Source: Balneola sp. (GTDB lineage: Bacteria > Bacteroidota > Rhodothermia > Balneolales > Balneolaceae). Taken from it: DNA of 64,000 nucleotides. The DNA lies in NCBI GenBank assembly GCA_017640785.1, contig JAEPPZ010000002.1:298702-362701 (forward strand), given 5' to 3'. Shown here in pieces: positions 7,761 to 16,777 of the stretch; the stretch's first letter is position 1, and every line of letters begins with the position of its first letter. The notes under the pieces are model-generated. The model was given only the letters and a program-made list of their open reading frames with translations. It was not told where the DNA came from and ran no database searches. Made by a program: the position numbers and the translations under genes.

Positions 7761-8888
7761 TTGATAAAAATCTTAAAGTATATAATGACAACATTTTTTG
7801 TTTTAGCAGTTATTCTGGTAATTGCTACTTTTTTCTATATGCGACAGGACAAATTCGGAGAAGCTCCTGCCGGACAACATCTCGAAGAAATTTCAAGATC
7901 ACAGAATTTCAACGATGGTATGTTTCAGAACCTTCAACTTACTCCTGATCTTTCCGAGGGACATTCTTATTTCAGCATTTTATATGATCAACTTTTTGTT
8001 AAACATCCAAGAACTAAACCAAAAGGTGTAATTCCATCTGTAAAGACTGATCTGTTCTCTATTCCTGAACATGAAAATGTATTGGTTTGGTTTGGTCACT
8101 CTTCATATTTCATACAACTGGATGGAAAAAAGATTTTGGTTGATCCTGTTTTCAGTGGCAATGCTTCTCCAATTCCCGGAACGGTAAAATCTTTTCCGGG
8201 AACAGATATCTACACAATCGATGATATTCCTGAAGTAGATTATTTGATTATCAGCCACGACCATTACGATCATTTGGATTACAAAACCATCACGGGATTA
8301 AAAGATAGAATCAAGAATGTAGTTTGCGGACTTGGAGTTGGATCACATTTTAAAAAATGGGGATTCTCTGATCAACAGATCACCGAGCAAGATTGGTTTA
8401 GTGAGCTACAATTAGATTCCGGTTTTTCTATTCATACCATGCCTACTCGTCATTTTTCCGGACGTGGATTTAAACGAAAAAACACATTATGGGCTTCTTA
8501 TGTGTTAGAATTCAAATCCCAGACCATTTATGTTGGCGGTGATAGTGGCTATGGAGATTTCTTTGCAGAGATCGGAAAACGGTTCGATTCTATTGACCTA
8601 GCTATTCTGGATAACGGGCAATACAACGATGCCTGGAAAGAAATACACATGCATCCGGATCAGGTTTTACAAGCTGCAAATGATCTCAAAGCAAAACGTC
8701 TTTTCCCTGTTCATTCTTCAAAATATGTACTGGCTATGCATCCTTGGGATGAGCCTTTGAATAGAGTAAGCCGATTAAATCAAGAAAGTAAAAATCCTAT
8801 TTCCTTATTTACACCTCAAATTGGAGAAAAAGTGAATTTAGATGATTCAACCAGAATTTTTGAGAAGTGGTGGGAAGAAATTAACTAA
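7761..8888 (+). CDS. membrane-anchored MBL-fold metallo-hydrolase
   Basis: 375 residues. A membrane segment at about 8-26, preceded by lysines, anchors the enzyme; the rest should face the periplasm. The metallo-beta-lactamase core carries WFGHSSYFIQLDGKKILVDP, the metal motif HDHYDH (166-171), a histidine in PTRHFSGRG, the aspartate in GGDSGYG, and a distal MHPDQ/FPVHSSKY. This arrangement is that of the UlaG/NAPE-PLD-like group, which hydrolyses phosphodiester or lactone substrates; the actual substrate is unknown. The start is TTG at 7761; an in-frame ATG at 7785 would remove the basic residues before the membrane helix, so I prefer the longer form. Confidence 0.8.
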   Translation: MIKILKYIMTTFFVLAVILVIATFFYMRQDKFGEAPAGQHLEEISRSQNFNDGMFQNLQLTPDLSEGHSYFSILYDQLFVKHPRTKPKGVIPSVKTDLFSIPEHENVLVWFGHSSYFIQLDGKKILVDPVFSGNASPIPGTVKSFPGTDIYTIDDIPEVDYLIISHDHYDHLDYKTITGLKDRIKNVVCGLGVGSHFKKWGFSDQQITEQDWFSELQLDSGFSIHTMPTRHFSGRGFKRKNTLWASYVLEFKSQTIYVGGDSGYGDFFAEIGKRFDSIDLAILDNGQYNDAWKEIHMHPDQVLQAANDLKAKRLFPVHSSKYVLAMHPWDEPLNRVSRLNQESKNPISLFTPQIGEKVNLDDSTRIFEKWWEEIN

Positions 8889-8923
8889 TACCGCTCGTTC
8901 ATATGAATTTACTTTACAAATGG

Positions 8924-8937
8924 TTCTGAATTCAGAA
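8924..8937. promoter_or_regulatory. perfect 14-bp palindrome
   Basis: TTCTGAATTCAGAA lies about 90 bases upstream of the acidic lipoprotein gene and 36 bases after the MBL gene. It could be an operator for a dimeric regulator. No other copy was noticed in the window, so this is only a candidate. Confidence 0.25.
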
Positions 8938-9028
8938 TTATCATTTAATAAAGATTAATAAATGCTAATTATCTATAAAACATCCTAATAGTTATTTTAA
9001 ATACAATTTAAAATACATTTTCGAGGTC

Positions 9029-9817
9029 ATGAAAAATATACGGGTACTTTATTTTCTTCTATGTTCAGTCTTATTAATTACATTTTCAAACTGTTCGGAA
9101 GATTCTCTATCTAACAATAATGTAGAAACATCTGTTAGTGATGATGCGCTTGCTAAAAAAGGTGGCAAGGGACAGTCCGCAACAAATAACAATTCTAATT
9201 CCAATAATACCGGAACGGGAACAAAACTGGAACAAGTAACTGAAGATGAAAACAATTCATATTCTGTTTACTCACATTCTCTATGGGCCGGCCAGGATTC
9301 TTATGCAGGTGAAGTTATTGTTACTAATAATGATAATGAATTAAGCATTACTTACAACACAGATGCCAGTGCAGATCTAAAAGAAGTTCACATTTATGTT
9401 TGGGATCATGAGAATATAGTTCCGAACAAACGTCCGGCTCCCGGAAAAGCTCCTTTTAAAGCAGAAAACCTTAATGCTGATATCTACTCTATTTCTATTC
9501 CAAAGACTATAGTTTGTGACAGAAAGTTTTATATCTCAACTCATGCCGCTCTTATACAAAACGGAACTGAGGAAGATCCTGAAGATGATGGAGATGGAGA
9601 TGATAATGGAGATAATGATAATGATGACAATGACGACGATGGTGATAATGGTGAAAACGATCCTGATTTTAAAACTATCGCGCCAAAGTCTAATGCAGGA
9701 GAGACTGCTTATGCTGGTGGTTTAGGCTTTACTTCCCAAAAAGGTGCTTGGTGGGGATACTTTGAATACGTAGTTGAATGCTCAGACGATGATGGTGGTG
9801 TAGTTACCCCTCTATAA
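9029..9817 (+). CDS. secreted lipoprotein with Asp-rich repeat
   Basis: 262 residues. A lipoprotein signal (LLCSVLLITFSNC) gives a lipidated cysteine at about residue 23. A lysine/glycine patch (KKGGKG) and an Asn/Ser-rich linker follow, then a probable beta domain (about 75-180, with HSLWAGQDSYAGEVIV). Next is a run of nearly pure Asp/Asn/Gly/Glu (about 183-212) and a second short domain with NAGETAYAGGLGF and KGAWWGYFEY. The acidic run resembles calcium-binding repeats but has no strict spacing. No known family recognised; surface or adhesin-related roles are guesses. A terminator hairpin follows. Confidence 0.65.
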   Translation: MKNIRVLYFLLCSVLLITFSNCSEDSLSNNNVETSVSDDALAKKGGKGQSATNNNSNSNNTGTGTKLEQVTEDENNSYSVYSHSLWAGQDSYAGEVIVTNNDNELSITYNTDASADLKEVHIYVWDHENIVPNKRPAPGKAPFKAENLNADIYSISIPKTIVCDRKFYISTHAALIQNGTEEDPEDDGDGDDNGDNDNDDNDDDGDNGENDPDFKTIAPKSNAGETAYAGGLGFTSQKGAWWGYFEYVVECSDDDGGVVTPL

Positions 9818-9845
9818 AAAAAGAACCTTTAGTTAACTAGTTAAA

Positions 9846-9874
9846 AAAGGAGTTGTTAGACAACTCCTTTTTTT
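9846..9874 (+). terminator. intrinsic terminator shared by convergent genes
   Basis: AAAGGAGTTG (9846-9855), loop TTAGA, then CAACTCCTTT and more T. The 10-bp perfect stem sits between the lipoprotein gene (plus) and dapD (minus). The flanking A and T runs would let it work in both directions. Confidence 0.8.
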
Positions 9875-10619
9875 ATCTGAGCGCTTCTTCTAGCTCCAAA
9901 GATGCATTGCTTCCTTCATCGCGGTATTTCACTATAATCGGGCAATCCATACTTAGACCTTGTTTCTTTGCCCAGTCTGAATTTACCGGACGTGAACCCG
10001 GAATTACTACTGCTCCTTCCGGAATTTCAGAACCGCGTTCTCTGATTTCTTCTTTAACAGCATCGTAAACCGGAATAGATTTTGACAGAACAACACCGGG
10101 AGCAATTACTGCTTTTGAACGGACTAGGATTCCTTCAACTATCACAACTCCCGCACCAATAAAACAATCGTCTTCGATTATTACAGGATTCATTCCAACC
10201 GGCTCTAAAACTCCACCGATTTGAACTCCTGCCGACAAGTGCACATTCTTCCCGATCTGAGCACATGAACCCACCAGCGCATGACTGTCTACCATGGAGC
10301 CTTCGTCTACGAATGCACCTACATTCACATAAGCCGGTGGCATAATGATCACTCCCGGAGCAACGTAAGCTCCACGTCGAACTGAGGAACCACCCGGAAC
10401 TAGTCGTACTCCATCTTCAGGTTCAAAGTATCTCGGAGGGAGATTATGCTTATCCACAAAACCTTCATAGATCCCTTCGTAGGAAGTGTTTTCACCATTC
10501 TTGAAGGATTCTAAGATCGCTTTTTTAACTTCCACATTGGCTTTCCAGCCGTTTTCAGTTTTATCAGCTGATCTAAGTTCGCCTTCTTCTAATTTGTCTA
10601 AAATTTCTTCGTAGTTCAT
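9873..10619 (-). CDS. dapD: tetrahydrodipicolinate N-succinyltransferase
   Basis: Acylates tetrahydrodipicolinate in the succinylase branch of lysine/diaminopimelate synthesis. The 248-residue protein has an N-terminal helical domain (1-70) and then a left-handed beta-helix of hexapeptide repeats ([73 protein letters not shown]). The C-terminal block VVIPGSRP is also typical. Sequence alone does not prove succinyl rather than acetyl donor use. It is the last gene of lysC-dapB-dapA-dapD, 97 bases after dapA, with a large hairpin in the gap. The stop overlaps the terminator region. Confidence 0.92.
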   Translation of the reverse strand: MNYEEILDKLEEGELRSADKTENGWKANVEVKKAILESFKNGENTSYEGIYEGFVDKHNLPPRYFEPEDGVRLVPGGSSVRRGAYVAPGVIIMPPAYVNVGAFVDEGSMVDSHALVGSCAQIGKNVHLSAGVQIGGVLEPVGMNPVIIEDDCFIGAGVVIVEGILVRSKAVIAPGVVLSKSIPVYDAVKEEIRERGSEIPEGAVVIPGSRPVNSDWAKKQGLSMDCPIIVKYRDEGSNASLELEEALR

Positions 10620-10652
10620 TCTATTTTAAGTTGCAAAGTGTCTAAGTAACAT

Positions 10653-10690
10653 AGTTACAAAGTAAAAGCTAGTACTTTTACTTTGTAACT
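10653..10690. repeat. perfect 16-bp inverted repeat between dapA and dapD
   Basis: AGTTACAAAGTAAAAG at 10653-10668 is exactly complementary to 10675-10690, with a 6-base loop. No T run follows on the minus strand, so it is not a normal terminator. It could stabilise or be cleaved in the dap mRNA, or be a copy of a dispersed repeat. Related GTAAC/GTTAC words flank it on both sides. Confidence 0.6.
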
Positions 10691-10716
10691 AAACGCAACG
10701 CGTTGATGTAACTCTG

Positions 10717-11613
10717 TTACTTAGCCACTTCTTTAATCCATAAGTTAATTTTTCTATCCGCTTCCAGTAGTGCTTCCTCACCTTCGTGAGTTAAATCTTT
10801 TAATGAAAGTGGTAATCGTACGTTCGTATGTGTGATCCAGCCTTTATGCTGAAGTAAAACCTTTGAGGGAACAGGATTTGACGCTGAAAAAAGTGCGTTC
10901 GCGGATTCTTCCCAGTCTTCAAAAAGCTCATCAAAATTCCCGCTCAACATTAACTCTACCATTTTTCTGGTTTGAGCCGGCCAGACATTTGAAGCCACTG
11001 AAATCAGTCCGACTCCTCCTTCTTTCACAAATGCCTCAGTTAAAACATCATCTCCGGAATAGAAATTAAGTTTCGGGCTTTGCTTTCTGAATTCTTTAAA
11101 TTCTTCTACACTTCCACTAGCTTCCTTTACTCCAACAACATGAGAGAATTTTTCAGAAAGCCTCGCAGGCACTTCCGGGTGCAACTTCACTCCTGTTCTG
11201 GAAGGCACATTATATAAAATGCACGTAGTCTCAGTAGTTGATAGTAATTCCGAAAACCATTCAAACTGACCTTCTTTCCCCGGTTTTGAATATAGCGGAG
11301 TCACTAATAGCAGCGAATCAACACCAACTTCATCACAGTAAGTAATAAATTCTTTTTGAGCTTGAATACTATGTCCACCAATTCCAACCATCAATGGAAC
11401 ATCCAGATTCATTTCCTTAGCGAACTTAACGATCGCTCTATTTTCCTGCGCATTAAGATTCAGGCCTTCACCCGTACTTCCAAGAACTAACGTACCAACC
11501 TTAGCTTCCTGCTGTTTTAGCAATAAGTACTCAAAACTTTCAAAATCCACACTTCCATCTTCATTGAAAGGTGTTATCATTGCTGTAAAAACTGGGAATT
11601 CTAATCTATTCAT
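10717..11613 (-). CDS. dapA: 4-hydroxy-tetrahydrodipicolinate synthase
   Basis: Condenses pyruvate with aspartate semialdehyde, the first committed step to lysine. The protein is 298 residues from the ATG at 11613; the frame is open a further 11 codons upstream, but MNRLEFPVFTAMITPF is the family's normal beginning. The TIM-barrel motifs are clear: GSTGEGLNL (45-53), the catalytic tyrosine in YNVPSRTG (134-141) and the Schiff-base Lys163 in VGVKEASGS. The start overlaps the end of dapB by 8 bases, so the two are translationally coupled. Confidence 0.93.
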   Translation of the reverse strand: MNRLEFPVFTAMITPFNEDGSVDFESFEYLLLKQQEAKVGTLVLGSTGEGLNLNAQENRAIVKFAKEMNLDVPLMVGIGGHSIQAQKEFITYCDEVGVDSLLLVTPLYSKPGKEGQFEWFSELLSTTETTCILYNVPSRTGVKLHPEVPARLSEKFSHVVGVKEASGSVEEFKEFRKQSPKLNFYSGDDVLTEAFVKEGGVGLISVASNVWPAQTRKMVELMLSGNFDELFEDWEESANALFSASNPVPSKVLLQHKGWITHTNVRLPLSLKDLTHEGEEALLEADRKINLWIKEVAK

Positions 11614-12283
11614 TATTTTTTGTGATGAAATCAAACAGTTGTCCAAAGGTATAAATACCGTTTGTTAAATTCTGATTTTTGATCAATTGTTCCGCTGCCC
11701 AAATTGCGCCTTCTGCAAACAGAGCTCTGTCTAAAGCATCATGTTTAAGTGTTATTCTCTCATTTGCCGTCGATACTGTCAATTCATGGATACCGTTCAC
11801 ATCTCCTTCTCTTGCTGAAGTGATTTCAGCTTCTTTATTTAACCATTCCTTCCAGGAAAGAGCCGTGCCACTTGGAGCATCCTTTTTGTGGATATGATGC
11901 ACTTCATGAATTTTGATCTCTGGTTCTTTTAATATTACTGATCCAGCTGAAATAGCTTCAATTGCATTTCGGATAATATTCATCCCTAAACTGAAATTGG
12001 TAGCCAACACCCATTTGGTTTCCATTTTTTGGACTTTATCTTCCAGATCTTCCGGCCAGGAAAATCCGGTACTTCCCCAGGCAGCAGGAATGCCGGATTC
12101 TAAAACCTTAGGTAAAATATCTTTTACAGCATCTCCGGGAACAAAAATGATTACAGCATCACTTTCTTTTAACTTTTCAACTGTTGGGGGATTGGATTCA
12201 TCGAATGCATAAGCGAGATTATCGCCCAGCATTTCAACTACTTTACTTCCGGTTTTACCGGTACCAATTACTGAGATTTTCAT
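11606..12283 (-). CDS. dapB: 4-hydroxy-tetrahydrodipicolinate reductase
   Basis: Reduces the DapA product with NAD(P)H. 225 residues, slightly shorter than the common 240-270 form. The N-terminal Rossmann motif is GTGKTGSKV (7-15). The catalytic and substrate block HEVHHIHKKDAPSGTA (126-141) holds the proton-donor histidine pair and lysine. The C-terminal GAIWAAEQL replaces the usual G(A)xxAAxFL block. Overlaps lysC by 4 bases upstream and dapA by 8 bases downstream. Confidence 0.92.
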   Translation of the reverse strand: MKISVIGTGKTGSKVVEMLGDNLAYAFDESNPPTVEKLKESDAVIIFVPGDAVKDILPKVLESGIPAAWGSTGFSWPEDLEDKVQKMETKWVLATNFSLGMNIIRNAIEAISAGSVILKEPEIKIHEVHHIHKKDAPSGTALSWKEWLNKEAEITSAREGDVNGIHELTVSTANERITLKHDALDRALFAEGAIWAAEQLIKNQNLTNGIYTFGQLFDFITKNNE

Positions 12284-13608
12284 ATTTCAATAAACTCTTT
12301 ATGCAACAATTTCACAATAGCTTCACCTTCCGATTCATCAGCTAGAAAACAGATATTGTTTTCGCTGGCACCATGGCAAACCATCCTGATATTGAAATCC
12401 TTTAGTTTATCAAATATAGCTCCGCTTATTCCTGCGGTTTTATTCAGATTATTCCCGATCAGTGCTACCAAAGAATATTCCTTTTCGATTTTAACTTCGC
12501 AAAACTTTTTCAATTCGTTAATTACATCCGAAGTTAACTCTACTTTGTTCGATGCATTAACGGCTGTATCAAGCGTTAAAGATACGCTTACCTCACTAGT
12601 ACTTACCAGATCCACAGAAATTTTATAATTCGCTAATACCTGAAATAATTTTGCAAGAAATCCATACTGATGAAGCATCGCCAAACTTTTAACTGTCAAA
12701 AGGGTTTGATTTTTTCTAAGTGACAATGCTCTTATTACCGGTCTTTCCATTGATTCATGAACGATCAATGTTCCCTCTTTTTCAGGCTCACTGGTTGAAG
12801 CCACTCTTACATCAACTTTACCTCTTATTGCGGGTTTTAAAGTGGCGGGATGAAGTACTTTTCCCCCAAATACCGAAAGCTCAGCGGCTTCATCAAAAGT
12901 GATCTCTTTGATAGGTCTGGCTTCTTTCACAACTCTTGGATCCGTAGAATAGATTCCGGCAACATCAGTCCAGATTTCCAACTTCTCTGTTTCAAGAGCT
13001 TCTGCAAACAATGCTGCTGAAAAATCGCTCCCTCCTCTGCCTAATGTGGTTGTGTTTCCAAATATATCCGAACCGATAAATCCCTGTGTTAAATACACTG
13101 AATCTGAATTTACCTTTTCATTAATATTTTTCTTCAGTTTTGGAAGATCAACAACTGCATTTCCGAAATTAGAATCTGTTTTCAGAAATTCACGGGCATC
13201 TAACCACTTTGCATCCACTCCATTCTCTTTGAGAACATGGATAAAGATCTTTGTAGACATCAATTCACCGAAGGAAACTAAACGATCTTTCCATCGCTTA
13301 TCTCTGGCAACCTGCTCCAAGTGCTGTCGTAGCTGAGTAAGCTCTTCTTTAAAGTCCCTTTCAGCTTCTTCCTTATTTTCCAGCTCATGGATTATTGAAA
13401 GGTGCCTTTCTTTGATGCGAATCAAGATCTCTTCCTGAGATGTAGCATCCAGTTCTGAAATCCCGAGAGCAACCAGATCATTGGTTGTACCGGAAGTTGC
13501 ACTAATTACAATTAACTTTCTGTTTGTGTCTGCACCAACAATTTCAGCACTGTTTTTCATTGCCTGAAAAGCACCTACGCTGGTTCCACCAAATTTTGAA
13601 ACGATCAT
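12280..13608 (-). CDS. lysC: monofunctional aspartate kinase
   Basis: Phosphorylates aspartate to open the aspartate family. The 442-residue protein has the kinase signature VSKFGGTSVG at the N terminus, TTLGRGGSDFSAAL in the substrate site, WTDVAGIYSTDPR, and two C-terminal ACT domains (about 300-442) that normally bind lysine as inhibitor. Being first in an operon with dapB, dapA and dapD, it is most likely the lysine-sensitive isozyme, beside the fused ThrA at 41.2 kb. A good ribosome site (AGAGGA) precedes the ATG at 13608. No lysine riboswitch or leader peptide was seen upstream. Confidence 0.93.
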   Translation of the reverse strand: MIVSKFGGTSVGAFQAMKNSAEIVGADTNRKLIVISATSGTTNDLVALGISELDATSQEEILIRIKERHLSIIHELENKEEAERDFKEELTQLRQHLEQVARDKRWKDRLVSFGELMSTKIFIHVLKENGVDAKWLDAREFLKTDSNFGNAVVDLPKLKKNINEKVNSDSVYLTQGFIGSDIFGNTTTLGRGGSDFSAALFAEALETEKLEIWTDVAGIYSTDPRVVKEARPIKEITFDEAAELSVFGGKVLHPATLKPAIRGKVDVRVASTSEPEKEGTLIVHESMERPVIRALSLRKNQTLLTVKSLAMLHQYGFLAKLFQVLANYKISVDLVSTSEVSVSLTLDTAVNASNKVELTSDVINELKKFCEVKIEKEYSLVALIGNNLNKTAGISGAIFDKLKDFNIRMVCHGASENNICFLADESEGEAIVKLLHKEFIEI

Positions 13609-13766
13609 ATTCCTCTTAATGATTAGGCTTGAAAATAAGAAGCTCAGAGATTAGTAAAGCAAAAAAATCGTCTTTTTTTACCAGCTTTGATTTTTTAGTG
13701 ATCTCCCTTTCAAATCGTCCCTAAAATGTGTTATTCTCTCTGAGTTAACTATTTAAGAAAAAACTT

Positions 13767-14987
13767 GTGCTACAAAACAGAATCACCTTTTTAATATTAG
13801 TACTAATCTTTGGGATTTCCTGTTCTTCTGAGTCAACTAAAGACGGAATTACCATTACTGAATTAGAAGAACGTCTGGAAGATATTTCATCTATACAGGA
13901 TGATTCTCAGCGAAAAGCGGAAGCAGATTCCCTTTGGAAAAAACTCGCTCTTGAAGATCAGATTCCGTTCAAACAAGATTCTATTGCGGTATTTCTCTTT
14001 AAAGGTGAAGCAGACCAAGTAAGCTGGAATGGTGATTTCAATTCTTGGAGTGGAAATAAGAGTTTTGATAACGAAGGTACCAGAATTAAAGGAACCAATA
14101 TCTGGATGTTGAAAGCTGTCTTTCCTCCGGATGCCCGCATTGACTACAAAGTTACCATTGATGAAAGCTGGATACTGGATCCGGTAAATCCTCATTATCA
14201 GTGGAGTGGTTTTGGACCGAATTCCGAGCTCAGAATGCCGGAATGGAAACCTGAACCTTTACTAGAACGAATTCCAGAAGCTCCAAAAGGATCAGTAACC
14301 GAAAATATCTTGATCAAAAGTACTCATCTGGGTTATGATGTTCAGTATCAGGTCTACACACCCGTTGGTTATGAGAGTCTGGAAAACCTACCGGTAATTT
14401 ATATTCTGGACGGACAAGAATATTCTGACGACAAGCTTGGTGGAACAGTAATTATGCTGGATAATCTCATCCATTTGAAAAAAATTAAACCCGTTGTAGC
14501 TGTATTCATTGATCCAAGAGACCCGGCAGATCCGGAAAGCAATCGCAGAGGAGATGAATTCGGCACCAATGAAGATTACAACGATTTCTTCACCAAGGAA
14601 TTAATGCCAAAGATCGAATCTGATTATAAGATCTCTACAAAGAAAAACGACACTGCACTTTTGGGGACTTCTTTGGGAGGATTAAATACCACTTACCTTG
14701 GATTTTTAAATCCTGATAAATTCGGGAAATTAGCAATACAAGCACCTGCGTATTGGTACAAAGAAAAAGAGATATTCGGATTAGTCAGAGGAACTGAACA
14801 AGCAGATTTTGATATTTTTATGAGCGTAGGCACCATTAATGATAACATGCCTGACGCCAGACTTATGAAACAAGAGTTTGAGCGACTTGATCTTGACATG
14901 AATTACATGGAAGTAAGTGAAGGTCACTCATGGGGAGCGTGGAGTGCTCAAATGGACGATATTCTCATTCAATTTTTTAAGAAATAA
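13767..14987 (+). CDS. lipoprotein esterase with N-terminal CBM48-like domain
   Basis: 406 residues with GTG start. A lipobox (LIFGISC) puts the lipidated cysteine near residue 19, so the enzyme is outer-membrane or periplasm anchored. Residues about 75-170 resemble the early-set/CBM48 fold (VSWNGDFNSWSG). From about 195 comes an alpha/beta-hydrolase of the Fes/IroE (esterase D) type with YILDGQEYSD, a nucleophile elbow GTSLGG near 300, and a C-terminal catalytic histidine in EGHSWGAW. Relatives cleave siderophore or carbohydrate esters. The DUF819 transporter starts 21 bases after it, which may mean uptake of a released product, but that is inference. Confidence 0.8.
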   Translation: MLQNRITFLILVLIFGISCSSESTKDGITITELEERLEDISSIQDDSQRKAEADSLWKKLALEDQIPFKQDSIAVFLFKGEADQVSWNGDFNSWSGNKSFDNEGTRIKGTNIWMLKAVFPPDARIDYKVTIDESWILDPVNPHYQWSGFGPNSELRMPEWKPEPLLERIPEAPKGSVTENILIKSTHLGYDVQYQVYTPVGYESLENLPVIYILDGQEYSDDKLGGTVIMLDNLIHLKKIKPVVAVFIDPRDPADPESNRRGDEFGTNEDYNDFFTKELMPKIESDYKISTKKNDTALLGTSLGGLNTTYLGFLNPDKFGKLAIQAPAYWYKEKEIFGLVRGTEQADFDIFMSVGTINDNMPDARLMKQEFERLDLDMNYMEVSEGHSWGAWSAQMDDILIQFFKK

Positions 14988-15008
14988 TAAAACAGAACTG
15001 ATTTATTT

Positions 15009-16250
15009 ATGGAAACACCACTGATTACCAATGATGCTGTAGTTTTTGGATTGCTGATGGCAATACTGGCCGTAATTTTCACTACTTCGCACAGCGACAA
15101 ACCGGGCTGGCAAAAATTCTACAAATTTGTTCCCTCGCTCCTACTTTGCTATTTCGTGCCTTCTGTTTTTACAACGCTTGGAGTAATTTCACCGGATGGA
15201 TCTAATCTTTATTACGTTGCTTCTAGGTTTCTTTTACCTGCCAGTTTAATATTACTAACATTAAGCATCGATCTTAAAGCGATCATGAATTTAGGATGGA
15301 AAGCTGTGATGATGTTCTTTGCAGGAACGTTCGGAATTTTTATTGGAGGTCCCTTAGCGCTATTAATTGTTGGGGCAATCAATCCTGATATAGTAGGTGG
15401 TGCCGGTCCTGAAGAAGTATGGCGTGGACTTTCTACAGTAGCAGGAAGTTGGATTGGTGGTGGAGCTAACCAAACGGCTATGTACGAAGTTTTTCAACCT
15501 AGTGACACACTATTCAGCGCAATGATTACTGTTGATATAATCGTTGCAAATATCTGGATGGCATTTTTGCTTTACGGTGCAGGAATAAGCGACCGTGTAG
15601 ATAAATGGTTTAAAGCTGATTCTTCTGCTATTGATCAACTAAAAAAGAGTGTAGCTGACTACCAGGCTAGTATCGCAAAAGTAACCACACTTGTTGACTT
15701 GACTAAAATAGCAGCCATCGCATTTATAATTACTGCATTTGGCCATATTGTTGGTGATTTTATGAAGCCTTTTGTTGAAAATAATTATCCGGGACTGAAA
15801 GAACTTAGCTTAAACTCTCAGTTCTTCTGGATTATCGTTGTTGCCACTTTAGGTGGATTTGCAATGTCATTTACAAAAGCTAGAAAATTAGAAGGCGCCG
15901 GAGCTTCCAAGATCGGAAGTCTTTTTCTATACATTTTGGTAATGACCATTGGAATGAAAATGGACCTTGGCGCTTTTACAGAAGTTCCCGGATTCTTCGC
16001 CATCGGTTTTGTTTGGATCATCATCCATGTGATCGTTTTGCTTGGAGTCGGAAAACTTATTAAAGCTCCTTTCTTCTTTACAGCAGTAGGAAGCCAGGCC
16101 AATGTTGGAGGCGCCGCTTCTGCTCCGATTGTAGCTTCGGCTTTCTCTCCTGCGCTTGCTCCGGTTGGTGTTCTGCTCGCAGTACTTGGATACGGAGTCG
16201 GTACATTTGTAGCTTACTGGTGTGCGATAGTGATGAAGTTTATTTCTTGA
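15009..16250 (+). CDS. DUF819 family membrane protein (YjcL-like)
   Basis: 413 residues, strongly hydrophobic, with about ten to eleven membrane segments. It matches the DUF819 family: a central conserved loop LSTVAGSWIGGGANQTAMYEVF, VTVDIIVANIWMA-like segment, and the C-terminal GSQANVGGAASAPIVASAF, a re-entrant-loop style motif as in CPA/sodium-dependent transporters. Substrate is unknown. It follows the lipoprotein esterase by 21 bases, so they probably share a transcript. Confidence 0.82.
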   Translation: METPLITNDAVVFGLLMAILAVIFTTSHSDKPGWQKFYKFVPSLLLCYFVPSVFTTLGVISPDGSNLYYVASRFLLPASLILLTLSIDLKAIMNLGWKAVMMFFAGTFGIFIGGPLALLIVGAINPDIVGGAGPEEVWRGLSTVAGSWIGGGANQTAMYEVFQPSDTLFSAMITVDIIVANIWMAFLLYGAGISDRVDKWFKADSSAIDQLKKSVADYQASIAKVTTLVDLTKIAAIAFIITAFGHIVGDFMKPFVENNYPGLKELSLNSQFFWIIVVATLGGFAMSFTKARKLEGAGASKIGSLFLYILVMTIGMKMDLGAFTEVPGFFAIGFVWIIIHVIVLLGVGKLIKAPFFFTAVGSQANVGGAASAPIVASAFSPALAPVGVLLAVLGYGVGTFVAYWCAIVMKFIS

Positions 16251-16777
16251 TCTAAATAATAACTAGTTCCGTAGCTCCGCTGCGGAACAAAAGTACATTG
16301 CCAAGTAAATGTACACACGCTCCTAAGAAAGACCTCCTCTGTCTCCTCCTGCAACAGGAGGAGGACTCGTTGATAAGAATTAGAATCAACTTTGGAATTC
16401 CCTTCCTTATCCAAGGAGGGGCGACCTACTCAGAACCAAAGAATCTGTTTCGTAGCCGGGGAGGTCCGTTTCCAACTCATAGCATCGGGACTAGATTAAA
16501 AGGCTTAGCTGAACATAAAGCACCTAATATTGTCTTGATATCCCATTCGAACGGGACAAAAGTTCAAGCCGAAGTATGTTTCTTCGAACTGTCACTGCTA
16601 AACTGTCAACGAATTACATGACATCTACAGGGATGACGTAATATTCTCACTCTCCTGCTTCCGTGATTTAGTGACAAAAACTCTCCTCCAAAATCAACGA
16701 TCCTTTTTCAAATATGGTTACAGGTTATTCGTATCTTTACAGATACCAGAATTTAAATAATTAACCATTTTTTTGTT
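16251..16777. other. intergenic region with decayed palindromic repeats
   Basis: About 530 bases without a credible gene. It holds several hairpins: 16266-16288 (stem GTTCCGTAGC, loop TCC); a CTCCTCCTG-CAA-CAGGAGGAG hairpin near 16350-16370; and CCCTTCCTT-ATCC-AAGGAGGGG near 16400-16424. There is also a GGGATGACG word near 16631 that recurs beside other hairpins of this family. A 107-codon frame at 16298-16621 runs through these repeats and is rejected as a gene. Confidence 0.6.
16266..16288. repeat. TCCT-type hairpin repeat, copy 1
   Basis: Ten-base arms GTTCCGTAGC and GCTGCGGAAC around loop TCC, with one T-G wobble. It has the same arm ending (AGC/GCT) and a pyrimidine TCC(T)/TCT loop like the copies at 19.2 and 57.2 kb. 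Confidence 0.6.

Noticed and set aside
9029..9817. Calcium-binding EF-hand or thrombospondin type 3 repeats
   Set aside because: The acidic tract lacks the regular DxDxDG spacing over repeated units.
13609..13766. Lysine riboswitch or leader peptide upstream of lysC
   Set aside because: No ATG-initiated Lys-rich frame, no terminator hairpin and no recognisable L-box pattern in the 158 bases.
16298..16621. 107-codon plus-strand frame in the intergenic region
   Set aside because: It runs through palindromic repeats, has no family likeness and an odd composition; better seen as a chance frame.
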